Below, piece by piece: positions 1-10,161 of a stretch of 64,000 bases of DNA (position 1 is its first letter; the number at the start of each line of letters is the position of its first letter). The stretch lies in contig JARKIP010000053.1 in the NCBI GenBank assembly GCA_029990175.1, forward strand, positions 13,968,001 through 14,032,000, read 5' to 3'. The DNA comes from Petunia secreta (lineage: Eukaryota > Streptophyta > Magnoliopsida > Solanales > Solanaceae). The translations under genes were made by a program, and so were the position numbers. The notes below the pieces were generated by a model. That model saw nothing but the letters and a program-made list of their open reading frames with translations. It had not been told where the DNA came from and made no database searches.

Positions 1-2
1 CT

Positions 3-1817
3 GCTGCAAAGAAGGCTCGTGGAAGTGCTGCAATAGCGGGAGCAAATATTGTTGAGCATACTCCAAATCAAAATAAGAGAAAGAAGCCTTCTGGAGGGAA
101 GACCAACCCCAGCAAGAAAAAATTCAAGGGAAATTGCTACAACTGTGGCAAGAGTGGACATAAGTCCGCAGACTGTCGTGCTGCAAAGAAGGACAGGAAA
201 AAGGAAAAAGGTCAAGCAAACATGGTTGAAGAGACAAAATTGGCCCAAGGAGTGCAAGACATTGATTTATGTGCAATGATTTCTGAATGCAACTTAGTTG
301 GAAATCCTAAGGAATGGTGGATTGATTCAGGAGCCACCCGCCATGTTTGTGCTGTGAAGGAAGCCTTTGCTTCATATGCTCCCGCTGGACCTGATGAGGC
401 GCTCTCTATGGGCAATTCTGCAACGGCCAAAATTGAAGGATATGGGAAGATATTCCTCAAGAGGACGTCTGGCAAGGTTGTGACTCTGACCAATGTTCTT
501 CACGTTCCTGAAATAAGGAAGAACTTGGTCTCTACTGCACTTCTTGTTAAAAACGGGTTTAAGTGTGTGTTTGTTTCTGACAAAGTTGTAATAACTAAGA
601 ATGAGCTGTATGTAGAAAAAGGTTACCTGACTGAGGGCCTTTTCAAACTCAATGTAATGGTCGTTGACACTATGAATAAAATTGCAGCTTCTTCTTACTT
701 ACTTGAGTCAAATAATTTATGGCATTCTCGTTTGGGACATGTCAATTATAAAACCTTGCGAAAAATGATCAATTTGGAAGTATTGCCTAAATTTGATTGC
801 GCTAAGTCAAAATGTCAAATATGTGTTGAGTCTAAATATGCTAAACACCCTTACAAGTCAATTGAAAGGGATTCTGAACCATTAGACTTAATTCATACAG
901 ATATTTGTGACATGAAGTCAATACCATCTCGCGGTGGAAAGAAGTATTTCATAACTTTTATTGAGGATAGCACTCGTTACTGCTATGTTTATTTACTTAG
1001 TAGTAAAGATGAGGCAATTGACGCATTCAAGCAATACAAAAATGAAGTTGAAACGCAACTTAACAAAAATATCAAAATGATAAGAAGTGATAGGGGTGGA
1101 GAATATGAATCTCCTTTTGAAAAAATATGTTTGGAATATGGCATTATTCATCAAACAACTGCCCCTTACACGCCTCAATCCAATGGGATTGCGGAAAGGA
1201 AAAATCGGACATTAAAGGAGATGATGAATGCCTTGTTAATCAGTTCGGGTCTACCCCAGAACTTGTGGGGGGAAGCTATATTCACGGCTAATCAAATACT
1301 CAATCGAGTTCCCCATAGCAAAACACTTTCCATTCCATATGAAAAGTGGAAAGGAAGGAAGCCCAACTTGAATTACTTCAAAGTGTGGGGGTGTTTGGCA
1401 AAAGTGCAAGTCCCAAAACCCAAAAGGGTTAAGATTGGACCGAAAACAGTTGATTGTGTTTTCATTGGGTATGCTATAAACAGTAAAGCATATCGGTTTC
1501 TGGTTCATAAATCAGAAAATCCCGACATTCATGTTAATACGGTGATGGAATCAGATAGTGCTGAATTCTTTGAAACTATATATCCGTATAAGAAGGAATG
1601 TGAATCAGTTGGTGAAAGATCCAAACGACCTCGGGAAGGAACCAAAGGAATTTCACCAAATGAGGAAGAACCAAGACGAAGCAAGCGTCAAAGAACTTCT
1701 ACTTCGTTTGGAGATGACTTTGTCACTTTCCTGTTGGAAAATGAGCCTCGGATGTTTAAAGAAGCAATGTCTTCTTCAGACTCTCTATTTGGAAAGAGGC
1801 AGTCAATAGTGAAATAG
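3..1817 (+). pseudogene. Copia A gag C-terminus, protease and integrase
   Basis: The frame is open from base 3 to a stop at 1815-1817. It starts with a basic Lys/Arg-rich stretch and a CCHC zinc knuckle (CYNCGKSGHKSADC, 135-176), which binds RNA in Gag. The aspartic protease site follows (WWIDSGATRH, Asp codon at 324). Next come the HHCC zinc module and the catalytic core of integrase, with the D-D-E signature seen as LIHTDICDM, IRSDRGGEYE and TPQSNGIAERKN. The C-terminal part has the GKGR-like and hydrophilic linker expected before reverse transcriptase. A one-base frameshift near 1788 moves the reading frame out of register with the downstream RT, which ends this product early. I infer a formerly continuous copia polyprotein. 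Confidence 0.92.
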
Positions 1818-1825
1818 AATCTATT

Positions 1826-3298
1826 TTGAGCAACCATACTTGGGAGTTGGTTGATCTTCCTCCTGGAAACAAACCTTTAGGTTCTAAGTGGATTTTCAAA
1901 AGGAAAATGAAAGCTGATGGCACTATTGACAAGTACAAGGCAAGGCTTGTTGTTAAAGGCTATAGACAACAAGAAGGTCTTGACTACTTTGACACATACT
2001 CGCCGGTAACCAGAATTACATCCATTCGTATGTTAATAGCGTTAGCCGCCGTGTATGGTCTGGAAATCCATCAAATGGACGTTAAGACAGCGTTCTTAAA
2101 CGGGGATTTGGAGGAAGAAATTTACCTGAAGGGTTCGTGGTTCCAGGTAAAGAAAAGATGGTGTGTAAACTTGTTAAGTCACTTTATGGACTGAAACAAG
2201 CACCTAAACAATGGCATGCGAAATTTGATCATACAATGTTGTCAAATGGCTTTAAAATTAACGAGTGTGACAAATGTGTCTACATTATGAACACTCCTAA
2301 TTTTATAGTCATTGTTTGCTTATATGTGGACGACATGTTGATAATGAGCAATAACATTGCCAATATAAATGCTACGAAACGCATGTTGACTAGCAAATTT
2401 GATATGAAAGACTTAGGAGTTGCGGACTTAATTCTGGGTGTTAAGATCCATAGAACTCCTCAAGGTCTGGCGTTGTCTCAAACTCACTACATCAATAGTG
2501 TTCTTGAAAAATTTAAATATTTGGATTTTAAAATTTCAAAGACTCCTATTGATGTAAACCTTGCTCTAAAGAAGAACAAAGGTCAAAGCACGTCGCAACG
2601 GGATTATGCACGTGTTTTGGGAAGTTTGATGTACGTCATGAATTGTACTCGACCAGATATAGCTTGTGCTATAAGTAAACTAAGTCGATACACGAGTAAT
2701 CCCAATCAGGCCCATTGGATGGCAATGAAACGTGTTTTGGGGTATTTAAAATACACTCAAGACTTTGCATTGCATTATAACAAGTATCCTGCAGTCATTG
2801 AAGGATATTGTGATGCCAATTGGATCACCGGCACAACTGATTCTAAGTCCACAAGTGGATATATTTTCGCACTTGGTGGAGGAGCGGTGTCTTGAAAATC
2901 GTCCAAGCAAACATGTATTGCCCGCTCTACTATGGAAGCTGAATTCATAGCCTTAGATAAAGCCGGTGAAGAAGCTGAATGGCTTCGGAACTTTTTGGAA
3001 GACATTCCATTTTGGCCTAAGCCGTTGACACCAATTTGTATACATTGTGATAGTCAATCGGCTATAGGAAGAGCGAGGAATGTCATGTATAACGGTTTAG
3101 AATCGTCACATACGACGAAGGCATAAAACCGTTAGGGACCTACTCTCTAGGGGAATTATCACTATTGACTACGTGAAGTCAAGGGATAATGTGGCGGATC
3201 CGCTTACAAAAGGCTTAACTAGAGAGGCGGTTGAGTGTTCATCGAAGGGAATGGGACTATGGCCAAGGACAAGTCATCACGGCGGTAACTCTACCTAG
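1826..3298 (+). pseudogene. Copia A reverse transcriptase and RNase H, broken
   Basis: The RT begins with the copia signature NHTWELVDLPPG, then GSKWIFKRK, YKARLVVKG and MDVKTAFLNGDL. The catalytic motif is CLYVDDMLIM (YVDD codons about 2323-2334). RNase H follows, with STMEAEFIAL and HCDSQSAI. Breaks seen: a small deletion near 2132 that shifts frame before PEGFVVPG, a Trp-to-stop change near 2893, and another frameshift near 3100. The last part reads DNVADPLTKGLTREA and stops at about 3296-3298. In copia elements this enzyme copies RNA into DNA in cytoplasmic particles. Here it cannot be translated in one piece. The domain order IN-RT-RH confirms Ty1/copia rather than Ty3/gypsy. Confidence 0.92.
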
Positions 3299-3855
3299 GA
3301 GACTGGAGATCCCAAGAACTAGGTTCAAGGAGAATACAAAGTCGTGTTTGACGGTTCAACATTGTCAGTTAATGTTTGGTCCATTCTCATGATTAGACAA
3401 TGTTCAAGTACCAAGGGTAAAGTGCTAGAGGCATTTTTTAATGATTGTCTAAGTTTGATATTTTAATTATCAAACAGTGTACATCTATAGGATTACACGT
3501 TTAGAAATCACCTATGTAAGTGTGAAGTGGAAGCCGCTTCTAGGAGAATTCGGTATGGCAAGTTCTCTAAGTACTTATGAAACCAGGCGGTGTTCATGGC
3601 TGAAACGAACACAACAGTGAGAACCAAAGACGGTTAAGGGTTAGTTGTGTGACTTACGTAGTCTAGGTATACGCCAAAGCTCAACGGTTCAAATATATCA
3701 AATCTACCGATTGATCGAGTATATCCGATGTATGTTCACTACGGAAAGTTCAAAGGGAAACCTACTTATCCCGATGCAACTAATTCTTTCTTGCAAATCA
3801 CACAAGTCTGTCATGCATATTTCTAATATAGCCATTCCCCATTCATGTGGGGGAT
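3299..3855 (+). other. Copia A 3' non-coding region with polypurine tract
   Basis: About 560 bases lie between the pol stop and the LTR with no convincing coding content. The region ends in the purine-rich TGTGGGGGAT (3845-3855 region) directly before the LTR start. That is the expected plus-strand primer site for reverse transcription. Confidence 0.75.
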
Positions 3856-4825
3856 TGTTGGGGTTTTGAAATAAATAGAGTGTGAATGGGAAATGGGTGG
3901 GAAGGTGAAAAGGTTCCTTTTTGTAAGGAAATGCACCTTCTCCCATATTGGTAGAGGAAAAGACTTTTGTTGGGTTTAAATACAAATTCACTTCTCTTAG
4001 CTCTTAAAAGGGCTGAGAATAAGGGAAGCCTCGCGCCGTCGTCGTCGCTCGCTCGTCTCGGCTTCGGCTTCGGCTTCGGTTTCGGTTTCGGTTTCGGATT
4101 CGGATTCGGATTCGGATTCGGATTTCGGATTTCGGTCAATTGATATGATTGATTGACTTAATTTTTTGGACCAACAAAACTAAAAATATTAATTAATTAA
4201 TAATTTATTATTAATATTTAATGTTTAATCTGTTTGTGTAACAGAAATCTGAATGGATTAATCCAAAGTAATTATTCCTCCACGTTCTCCCACTCTCCCA
4301 CGTTTTCCCATTAACTAAAAAATTCATCACTAACATTTAGTGAATTCAGCCATTAGTGGCATAAATTCAGGTGTTAGTGGCAGTGAATTTAGCCATTAGT
4401 GTTGATGAATTCAGATTGTTAGTGGCAATGAATTCAGCCATTAGTGGTGACTCTCCCTTCCATTTCCCATGGCTATATAAACTGGTCAGTCTTCAACGTT
4501 TGAACACAGACTGAAACACAGAAATACAAAACTTCTTACTGCATTCCCTCTCTTTCCTGCATACTAAGTAAGTCTTAGTAAGTCGTATAATTTGCTCTGT
4601 TTCTTTGAGTTCGCAGTGTTCTATTGTTTGAAGTGCCGCTACAGTAGAACTGTTATCCCGTTCCATCCTGGGAGAAATTAACCCGTAAACCTTGGGCAAC
4701 TGTGAGGGGGTTAGATTTCTTAAGGAGACACAAGTAAATTGTGGGCTCGGGATCGTCCCATAACAAACTGATAATATACTTCTGCTTTTCTGTCTCTTCT
4801 GATTTATTTGGTTGCAGGAACAACA
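3856..4825 (+). repeat. 3' LTR of Copia A (970 bp)
   Basis: It starts TGTTGGGG right after the polypurine tract and ends AACAACA, giving a perfect 5-base terminal inverted repeat (TGTTG...CAACA). A TATA box is visible near 4473-4481 (CTATATAAAC), with the transcript start expected about 25-30 bases downstream. Upstream of the TATA box, 4325-4455 holds several degenerate direct repeats of a GAATTCAGCCATTAGTGG-like unit, which could act as promoter repeats (inference). A GGNTTC-type hexamer array lies at 4057-4136. Downstream sequence (from 4826) belongs to a different element. Confidence 0.88.
4057..4136 (+). repeat. Hexamer array in Copia LTR
   Basis: Consecutive CGGCTT, then CGGTTT, then CGGATT hexamers form three homogeneous blocks in order, about 13 units. 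The minus strand reads as Asn-Pro then Lys-Pro dipeptides, a by-product of the repeat rather than a gene. Confidence 0.85.
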
Positions 4826-6270
4826 AATACCCTTACTAACAGATATTTAGCAAAAATGTCTTCATTAGTTTAATGAAACTTTTTTCGGTCCAAAATACCC
4901 TTACAAACCAATAAAAAGACGCGCCCCAGTCACTCCCATTCCTTTTCTCCATTCACGCTATCAAGAAAACCATAAAATCCCATTCCTTTTACAGATTGCT
5001 CTGTTCAAGAGGAGATTCAATGCAAGATTTTTTTAAGTTGCAAGGGTAAAGTTCTCTGCAACTACTGCCAAGAGTTTAAGCTCTGGTGCAATCAGCACCC
5101 TACATACACTTCTTGCCTATTGCCAACACTCTATGGCCTGTTGCAAGTGCCAACTTGCAGAGAAAGTCTCTGCAACCCTTGACTTATAGTTAAGAGTTTA
5201 AGCTCTGGTGCAATGGGCACCTGGGAGAGATTTCTTGGTTATTTCCAAGACTTTAAGCCTTCTTGCACTGGCCAACTTCAGGAAAAAAATCTCTGCAAGT
5301 CTTGGCAATAGCCAAGACTTTAACTTCTGCTGCAAAGGGAAAACATACACTGAAAATCTCTAAAGTATTGGCAATAGCCAAGACTTTAAACTCTACTGCA
5401 ATGGGAGGCTTGTAGAGACTTCTTGCCTATTGCCAAGACTTTAAGTCATGTTGTCATGGTCTCTACAACTACAGAAAAAGTCTCTACAACTATTGCCAAT
5501 AGTCAACACTTTAAACTCCAGCGGAAGGGCAACTTGTACAAATAGTCTCAGCAAGTATTGACAATTGCCAGGACTTTAAACTCTAGTGGAAGGGGCAACT
5601 TGTACAAATAGTCTCTGCAAGTATTGGCAATTGCCATGACTTTTACCTATATTGCAGTGCAAAACTTGCAGAGAAAGTCTCTGCAACTCTTGGCAATAAC
5701 CAAGACTTTAAGTTCTGCTGCAAGGGGGACTTTACACTAAAAATCTCTAAGAGTATTGGCAATTTCCAAGACTTCTACCTCTACTGTAGTGAACAAGTTG
5801 GAGACAAAGTCTCTGCAACTCTTAGCAATAGCCAAGACTCTAAGTTCTGGTGGAAGCGACAACTTACACGGAACATCTCTGCAAGTATTGGCAATAGCCA
5901 AGACTTTTAACTCTACTACAATAAGCACCTTGCAGAGAAAGTCTATTCAACTCTTGGCCATGGTCAAGATTTTAAGCTTTATGCAAAACATGAATATCTA
6001 ATAGCCATAGGCAATAAGACCTTCAAATCACTGGAATCAAGTAAACACAAGAAAAAATCCCAAATTTCCAGCACACAAAGAAGAAAGAAGGAGGGCACGA
6101 ATGGGGAAAGAGAGAAGGAAACATGTTCAGCGTGAATTAAACAAGTTGGGGCGAAATAGTCCCTTCATAAGGGGGTATGATGTGGAGGGCATTTACTTAA
6201 AACATTTGTAAGTGGGGGGAATTAGGTAAGACCATGTCTTATTGAGGGCACTAGGTGAAATTTTTTTAAA
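4826..6270. mobile_element. Non-autonomous MULE-like element 1
   Basis: Both ends match the neighbouring element at 6285-9856. The left end (CCCTTACTAACAGAT..., then AAGACGCGC) matches 6322-6420. The right end (GGGGTATGATGTGGAGG... to GAGGGCACTAGGTGAAATT) matches 9756-9850. Left and right ends are inverted copies of each other: TGCCCTCACTAACAGATGTTT pairs with the complement of the right-end AAACATTTGTAAGTGG region. Long inverted ends of roughly 100 bases fit Mutator-like elements. The inside is almost entirely a palindromic-repeat array with no coding region, so this looks like a deletion derivative. The outermost 35-45 bases of the left end are missing because Copia A inserted there. Confidence 0.72.
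5035..5965. repeat. Array of self-complementary repeats (left element)
   Basis: A degenerate tandem unit of about 85-110 bases recurs about ten times. Each unit carries two inverted repeats. One is a stem of the type CTTGCAGAGA-AAG-TCTCTGCAAG (for example 5669-5692). The other is CTTGGC-AATA-GCCAAG followed by ACTTTAA (for example near 5308, 5372, 5692, 5821 and 5888). Many copies keep only one arm intact. Both strands therefore look alike and give spurious short reading frames. I see no coding function. The position just inside the terminal repeats suggests subterminal binding sites for a transposase (inference). Confidence 0.8.
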
Positions 6271-6539
6271 TTTCGGCCGAATTGTTTAAAAATATGCTAC
6301 GGGAAACAATGGTTTGCCAAATTGCCCTCACTAACAGATGTTTAGCAAAAATGCCTTCATTAGTTTAATAAAACTTTTTTCGGACCAAAATACCCCCTAC
6401 AAACCAATAAAAAGACGCGCACAGTCCATCCCCTTCCTGTTCAGTATTCACGCGATCACAGCAACCCTAAAGCTCCATTCCTTTCAGAGATTGCTCCGTT
6501 CAAGCAAAGGTTCACAGTAAGATTTCTTCAAATTGCTAT

Positions 6540-6712
6540 TAAATTTTACTAACAGTTATAATTTCATTTATGTTATGCTTAACTTTGGTTAAAATTCTAT
6601 ATAAATCAAACGAGATATGGTTTTTATTCATAATAATCACAAAACACATGACATTAGATTGATTACAGTAATTGTAATATGCACTTTCATAAAAAAAAAT
6701 CTATCAATTCTG
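6540..6712. other. AT-rich spacer inside MULE 2
   Basis: AT-rich DNA between the left end and the first array. I see no motif or reading frame in it. Confidence 0.5.
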
Positions 6713-6714
6713 GA

Positions 6715-7350
6715 AAGTCTTGGCTTATTGACAATAGTTTAAGCTCGGGTGCAATGGGAGACTTGTACAAAGTTATTGCCTATTGCCAAGACTTTCAACC
6801 CTATTGCAATGAGGGGCTATAGCCAAGACTTGCAGCTCTGATGCAATGGGGTCCTTGTAGACATTTCTTCCCTATTGCCAAGACTTACAGACCTGTTGCA
6901 ATGGGGTACTTGCAGACAAATTCTCTGCAAGTCTTGGCTATAGCCAAGACTTATAGCTCTGGTGCAATAAGCACAAAGCAGAGACTTCTTGGTTATTGCC
7001 AAGACTTTCAGACCTGTTGCTATCGGGGACTTGCAGACAAAGTCTCTGCAAGTCTTGGCTATTGCCAAGAGTTGCAACTCTGGTGGAATAAGCACCTAGG
7101 AGGAACTTCTTGGCTATTGTCAAGACTTTCAGACTGTTGCTATGAGGGGCATGCACACAAAATCTCTGCAAGTCTTGGCTATTGCCAAGAGTTGCAGCTG
7201 TGGTGCAATAGGCACCTAGGAGAGACTTCTTGCTTATTGCCAACACTTAAAGACTGTTACTATGGAGGGCTTGCAGACAAAGTCTCTCCAAGTCTTGGCT
7301 ATTGCCAAGAGTTGCAGCTCTGGTGCAATAGGTACCTAAGAGAGACTTCT
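6715..7350. repeat. Palindromic subterminal array, left side of MULE 2
   Basis: Six to seven units of about 110 bases, better preserved than in element 1. Typical order: GACTTGCAGACAAAGTCTCTGCAAG, then TCTTGGCTATTGCCAAGAGTTGCAGCTCTGGTGCAATAGGCACCT, then a GAGACTTCTTG...GCCAAGACTTTCAG half. The copy at 6929-6952 is a perfect 24 bp palindrome. The plus strand happens to stay open over several units (6841-7395), but the product is only the repeat read through and has no recognisable domain. Confidence 0.82.
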
Positions 7351-7449
7351 TTACAAGACCTTAAGCCCAGAAAAGGGCAACACTTTTATCCATGATTCTG
7401 CTTCTATTAAAGCATATTATTTGTCTTGATTATGTGCAGGATTACCACT

Positions 7450-7789
7450 ATGGCGACTCGCTGCATTTATATAGCTTATAATGGGAATTGGATGCAAACA
7501 ACAAATATATCAACCATGATATAAAGTTGATACTTGTCGAAGACAGTATAAGCTACCACACGTTTCGAAAAGAAATTTGTAATGCTCTAACTATCAACAC
7601 TGCTGAAACTGAAGTAAAGATAAGGTTTGACACAAATCTCGAAAGGTGCAGAGGAATGTTGGTAACAAATGATCAAGAACTTATGACTTGCATGTTTCTG
7701 CTGAAAAATGATGAGAATTTCAGAAAATCCTGCTTCATAGTAGAAGTTATTAAAAGGACTGACATGTCAGAAAATCTTGCTTCTTTGTG
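7450..7789 (+). pseudogene. MULE transposase N-terminal domain remnant
   Basis: An ATG at 7450, after an acceptor-like TTATGTGCAG, starts MATRCIYIAYNGNW. A single missing base then moves the frame. The continuation (YINHDIKLILVEDSISYHTF ... KIRFDTNLERCRGMLV ... MFLLKNDENFRKSCF) runs to a stop at about 7790. The pattern Y-N-G-x-W, then L-V-x-D-x-S-Y, then F-L-L-K-N-D matches the N-terminal, PB1-like domain of plant MuDR-type transposases. The zinc-binding and DDE catalytic parts are absent, so this is a fragment. It supports a Mutator-superfamily origin for the enclosing element. Confidence 0.8.
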
Positions 7790-7799
7790 AATGAAGCTG

Positions 7800-8399
7800 A
7801 CCATAGCATGGTGTTGCATCAAAAGGAATGACACTTATTGATTATAAATAATTTTAAAAATCAAATGTGATTGAAAAGTTAATATTATCAATAAACTAAA
7901 CTATTGGCAATAGCCAAGACTTTACACTCATAGAGATAACTAATTCAATTTAACTTGACGTAAAGTCTTGGCAAAGGGTAAGATATTTCCTACCAAAACT
8001 TATTTATCGGCTTTAATATTAGAAATAGTTAACTTGCCTTGATGTCTTGTCATAGGCAATAATATTGACAACTAAATTGACACAAAGTCTTGGCAACACA
8101 TTACCAGCATAACCCTTCATGAATTATTTATCAATTTTAAATTAATTATATAATATTAGAGTTGTAATTAATTAACTAGAATTCAAGTATTGCCCATTGG
8201 CAAGACTTTCCATCTAAATATGTTCATCCCACAGCAACTAAAATGCCTTTAAGTCCTGCAATTGCCAATACTTCCAGTTCATCCGATTCAAAACAACTTC
8301 AGTCTTTAAAATAACAAAAATATCAAACATCCAATTGTACTTGTTTACATAAACACAAAAAATACGGTAAATACGAAATACATGTAATCAAAAACTACT
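7800..8399. other. AT-rich interior of MULE 2 with scattered palindrome copies
   Basis: No gene is seen. Isolated copies of the same repeat core persist, for example TTGGCAATAGCCAAGACTTT near 7906 and related half-sites near 7963, 8085, 8195 and 8265. The array seems once to have extended further and decayed. Confidence 0.6.
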
Positions 8400-8952
8400 C
8401 AACAACTTTCTCTAACTCTTTTGTAGTACTAATAGTCTCATTTGGACTACTACACATATCATCTTGCGACGGAGATAACAAACGAAAATCTGGAAATTCA
8501 TCGCCCACATCACATTTTTGCCTTGGAATTCATCAGAAGATCTTGGCTGACATATAAAATCATCAACCACATCAAAAAGTGCATGATCAGGATCAGGAGA
8601 TTGAAGATTCAATATCCATTACCTGCAAAATTTTAAAAAACAACAATGACAACACATAATAACAAAACAATGAAATAATAATGAAAAGGCCATATACTTC
8701 ACATCACCACCCCAAGAACCTTTGGAATCAAACCAGTGCTCAAACTTAAAATTTTGATCTCCTTCCTATAGGAATAAAAGATAAAATATGCATTTCAACA
8801 AATAAAATTACAAAAATAGTATGATAACAAAACAACAAGTAAGACAAGGAAACATACATCACGAAGTGCCATCATGAACTCATGATTTTTATGAAGAAAA
8901 ATTCCTATGTCATTACCATAATTCAAAGTCAACAGGCCAAAAGCAAAGACAA
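8400..8952 (-). pseudogene. Unrecognised spliced gene fragment inside MULE 2
   Basis: Read on the minus strand, three protein-like blocks are separated by short introns with good borders. Block 1 (8952-8858) follows a TTTTTCAG acceptor and reads FAFGLLTLNYGNDIGIFLHK ending in ALRD. It is followed by a GTATGT donor, and the 92-base intron ends CCTATAG. Block 2 (8765-8703) reads EGDQNFKFEHWFDSKGSWGGD. An 80-base intron ends TTTTGCAG. Block 3 (8622-8400) reads DPDHALFDVVDDFICQPRSS, then, after one frameshift, KCDVGDEFPDFRLLSPSQDD and ends KELEKVVE-stop. I do not recognise the family. It could be a captured host gene piece (Pack-MULE) or a second gene native to this MULE clade. The frame at the start of block 3 is not clean. 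Confidence 0.5.
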
Positions 8953-8989
8953 CTGAAAAACATAGCAACAACTACAGAATGCATGACTG

Positions 8990-9425
8990 ATGAAAAAAGA
9001 AAACTACAGAAAAAAGTCTCTACAATTATTGACAATAGCCAACACTTTAAACTCTAGTGGGAGGGAAAACTTGTAGAACTAGTCTCTACAATTATTGGCA
9101 ATTGCCAACACTTTTACCTATACTGCAGTGACAAACTTGTAGAAACTCTTGGCAATAGCCAAGATTTTAAGTTCTGGTGCAAGGGGGTCTTACACTGAAA
9201 ATCTCTAAAAGTATTGGAAATTGCCAAGACTTTTACCTCTACTGCAGTGAACAACTTGCAGACAAAGTCTTTGCAACTCATGGCAATACCCAAGACTCTA
9301 AGTGCTGTTGGAAGCGACAACTTACACGGAACATCCCTGCAAATATTGCAATAGCCAAGGCTTTAAAAGTTAATGCAATAACCAATTTTAAAAGTCTTTG
9401 CAACAGACAAAGTCTTTGCAACTCT
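8990..9425. repeat. Palindromic subterminal array, right side of MULE 2
   Basis: Four to five units of the same repeat as at 6715-7350 and 5035-5965 (for example CTTGGCAATAGCCAAGATTTT near 9150 and TTGGAAATTGCCAAGACTTT near 9214). It gives the element repeat arrays on both sides of its interior. Confidence 0.78.
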
Positions 9426-9604
9426 TGGCAAAACCTTCAAATCACCGTAATCAACCAAAAACAAGCGAAGCTTAAACTTAATTCAACAATCATGCCAAAA
9501 TTTAAGCTCTATGCAAAACATGAATATCTAATAGTCATAGGCAATAAAAACCTTCAAATCACTGGAATCAAGTAAACACAAGAAAAAAATCCCAAATTTC
9601 TAGC

Positions 9605-9722
9605 ACACAAAGAAGAAAGAAGGAGGCCAGGAATGAGGAAAGAGAGAAGGAAATCTTTCAGCGTGAAGAAAGAAGGAGGCCAGGAATGGGGAAAGAGAGA
9701 ATGAAACATTCAGCGTGAATTA
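9605..9722. repeat. Local tandem duplication near MULE 2 right end
   Basis: A block containing GAAAGAAGGAGGCCAGGAATG and GGAAAGAGAGAA...CAGCGTGAA occurs twice in a row here but once in the equivalent part of element 1 (6085-6135). It is a simple roughly 60 bp duplication specific to this copy. Confidence 0.7.
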
Positions 9723-9856
9723 ACACAAGTTGGGGGCAAAATAGTCCTTTCATAAAGGGGTATGATGTGGAGGACATTTACTTAAAATATTTGTAAGTGG
9801 GGGCAATTCAGTAAAACCATGGCTTATTGAGGGCACTAGGTGAAATTTTTTGCAAA

Positions 9857-10160
9857 ATTTCTATTCACCCTTTATTGCATTATTACTGCTATTATTCAGG
9901 CGTGTTGCACTTCCAGTCAAAAATGACTCGCGGTTGATATAAAAAAGTAACAAATTAAAGCTTCCTACTTGATTTTAATATTTGTTACCCTGGACTGTCA
10001 ACCTTCACACGGCACTTCAATAATTCAATTTGAGTTCAGTACACCACGAACCTTCATTGATATATTTAATTCAACAGATAATGATGGTGTAAAGAATTAC
10101 TCTAGGCCATGCTTTAAAGGCCACATACATACGGTCCATTAAAATTCTATGGCTGCTAAG
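9857..10160. other. Intergenic sequence, nothing recognised
   Basis: No reading frame, repeat or motif that I can support. Confidence 0.5.
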
Positions 10161-10161
10161 A

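Larger units (their letters stand above)
1..4825 (+). mobile_element. Copia LTR retrotransposon A, 3' part
   Basis: This is the 3' portion of a Ty1/copia element. The window opens inside gag, just upstream of the zinc knuckle. Protease, integrase, reverse transcriptase and RNase H follow in copia order, then about 560 bases of non-coding DNA, a polypurine tract and a 970 bp 3' LTR. The 5' LTR and most of gag lie outside the window. Pol has several frameshifts and stops, so the copy is dead. The LTR end at 4825 abuts sequence that aligns with the left terminal repeat of the MULE at 6285, so the Copia element landed in a MULE end. The predicted target duplication is AATAC (4826-4830); its partner is outside the window. 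Confidence 0.93.
6285..9856. mobile_element. MULE-like element 2 with internal gene remnants
   Basis: The left end (TTTAAAAATATGC...ATGGTTTGCCAAATTGCCC) and the complement of the right end (TTTGCAAAAAATTTC...ATGGTTTTACTGAATTGCCC) align over about 100-130 bases, giving long terminal inverted repeats. Inside, in order: a palindromic-repeat array, a MULE transposase N-terminal remnant (plus strand), a sparse-repeat stretch, a minus-strand spliced gene fragment, a second palindromic array, and the right end. I could not identify a 9 bp target duplication. The MULE assignment rests on the long inverted ends plus the transposase remnant. Confidence 0.75.

Noticed and set aside
3843..4139. Minus-strand frame with Asn-Pro and Lys-Pro repeats
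   Set aside because: It is the hexamer array of the Copia LTR read backwards.
5035..7395. Spaced repeats that look at first like a CRISPR array, and open frames with repeated LAIAKT-type peptides on both strands
   Set aside because: The repeats are degenerate and internally palindromic, and the spacers are themselves repeated. The window is a plant transposon landscape. The peptides arise because the unit is self-complementary.
7488..7790. Stand-alone small protein gene
   Set aside because: It joins, after a one-base shift, to the upstream MULE start at 7450 and lies inside a MULE, so it is a transposase fragment.
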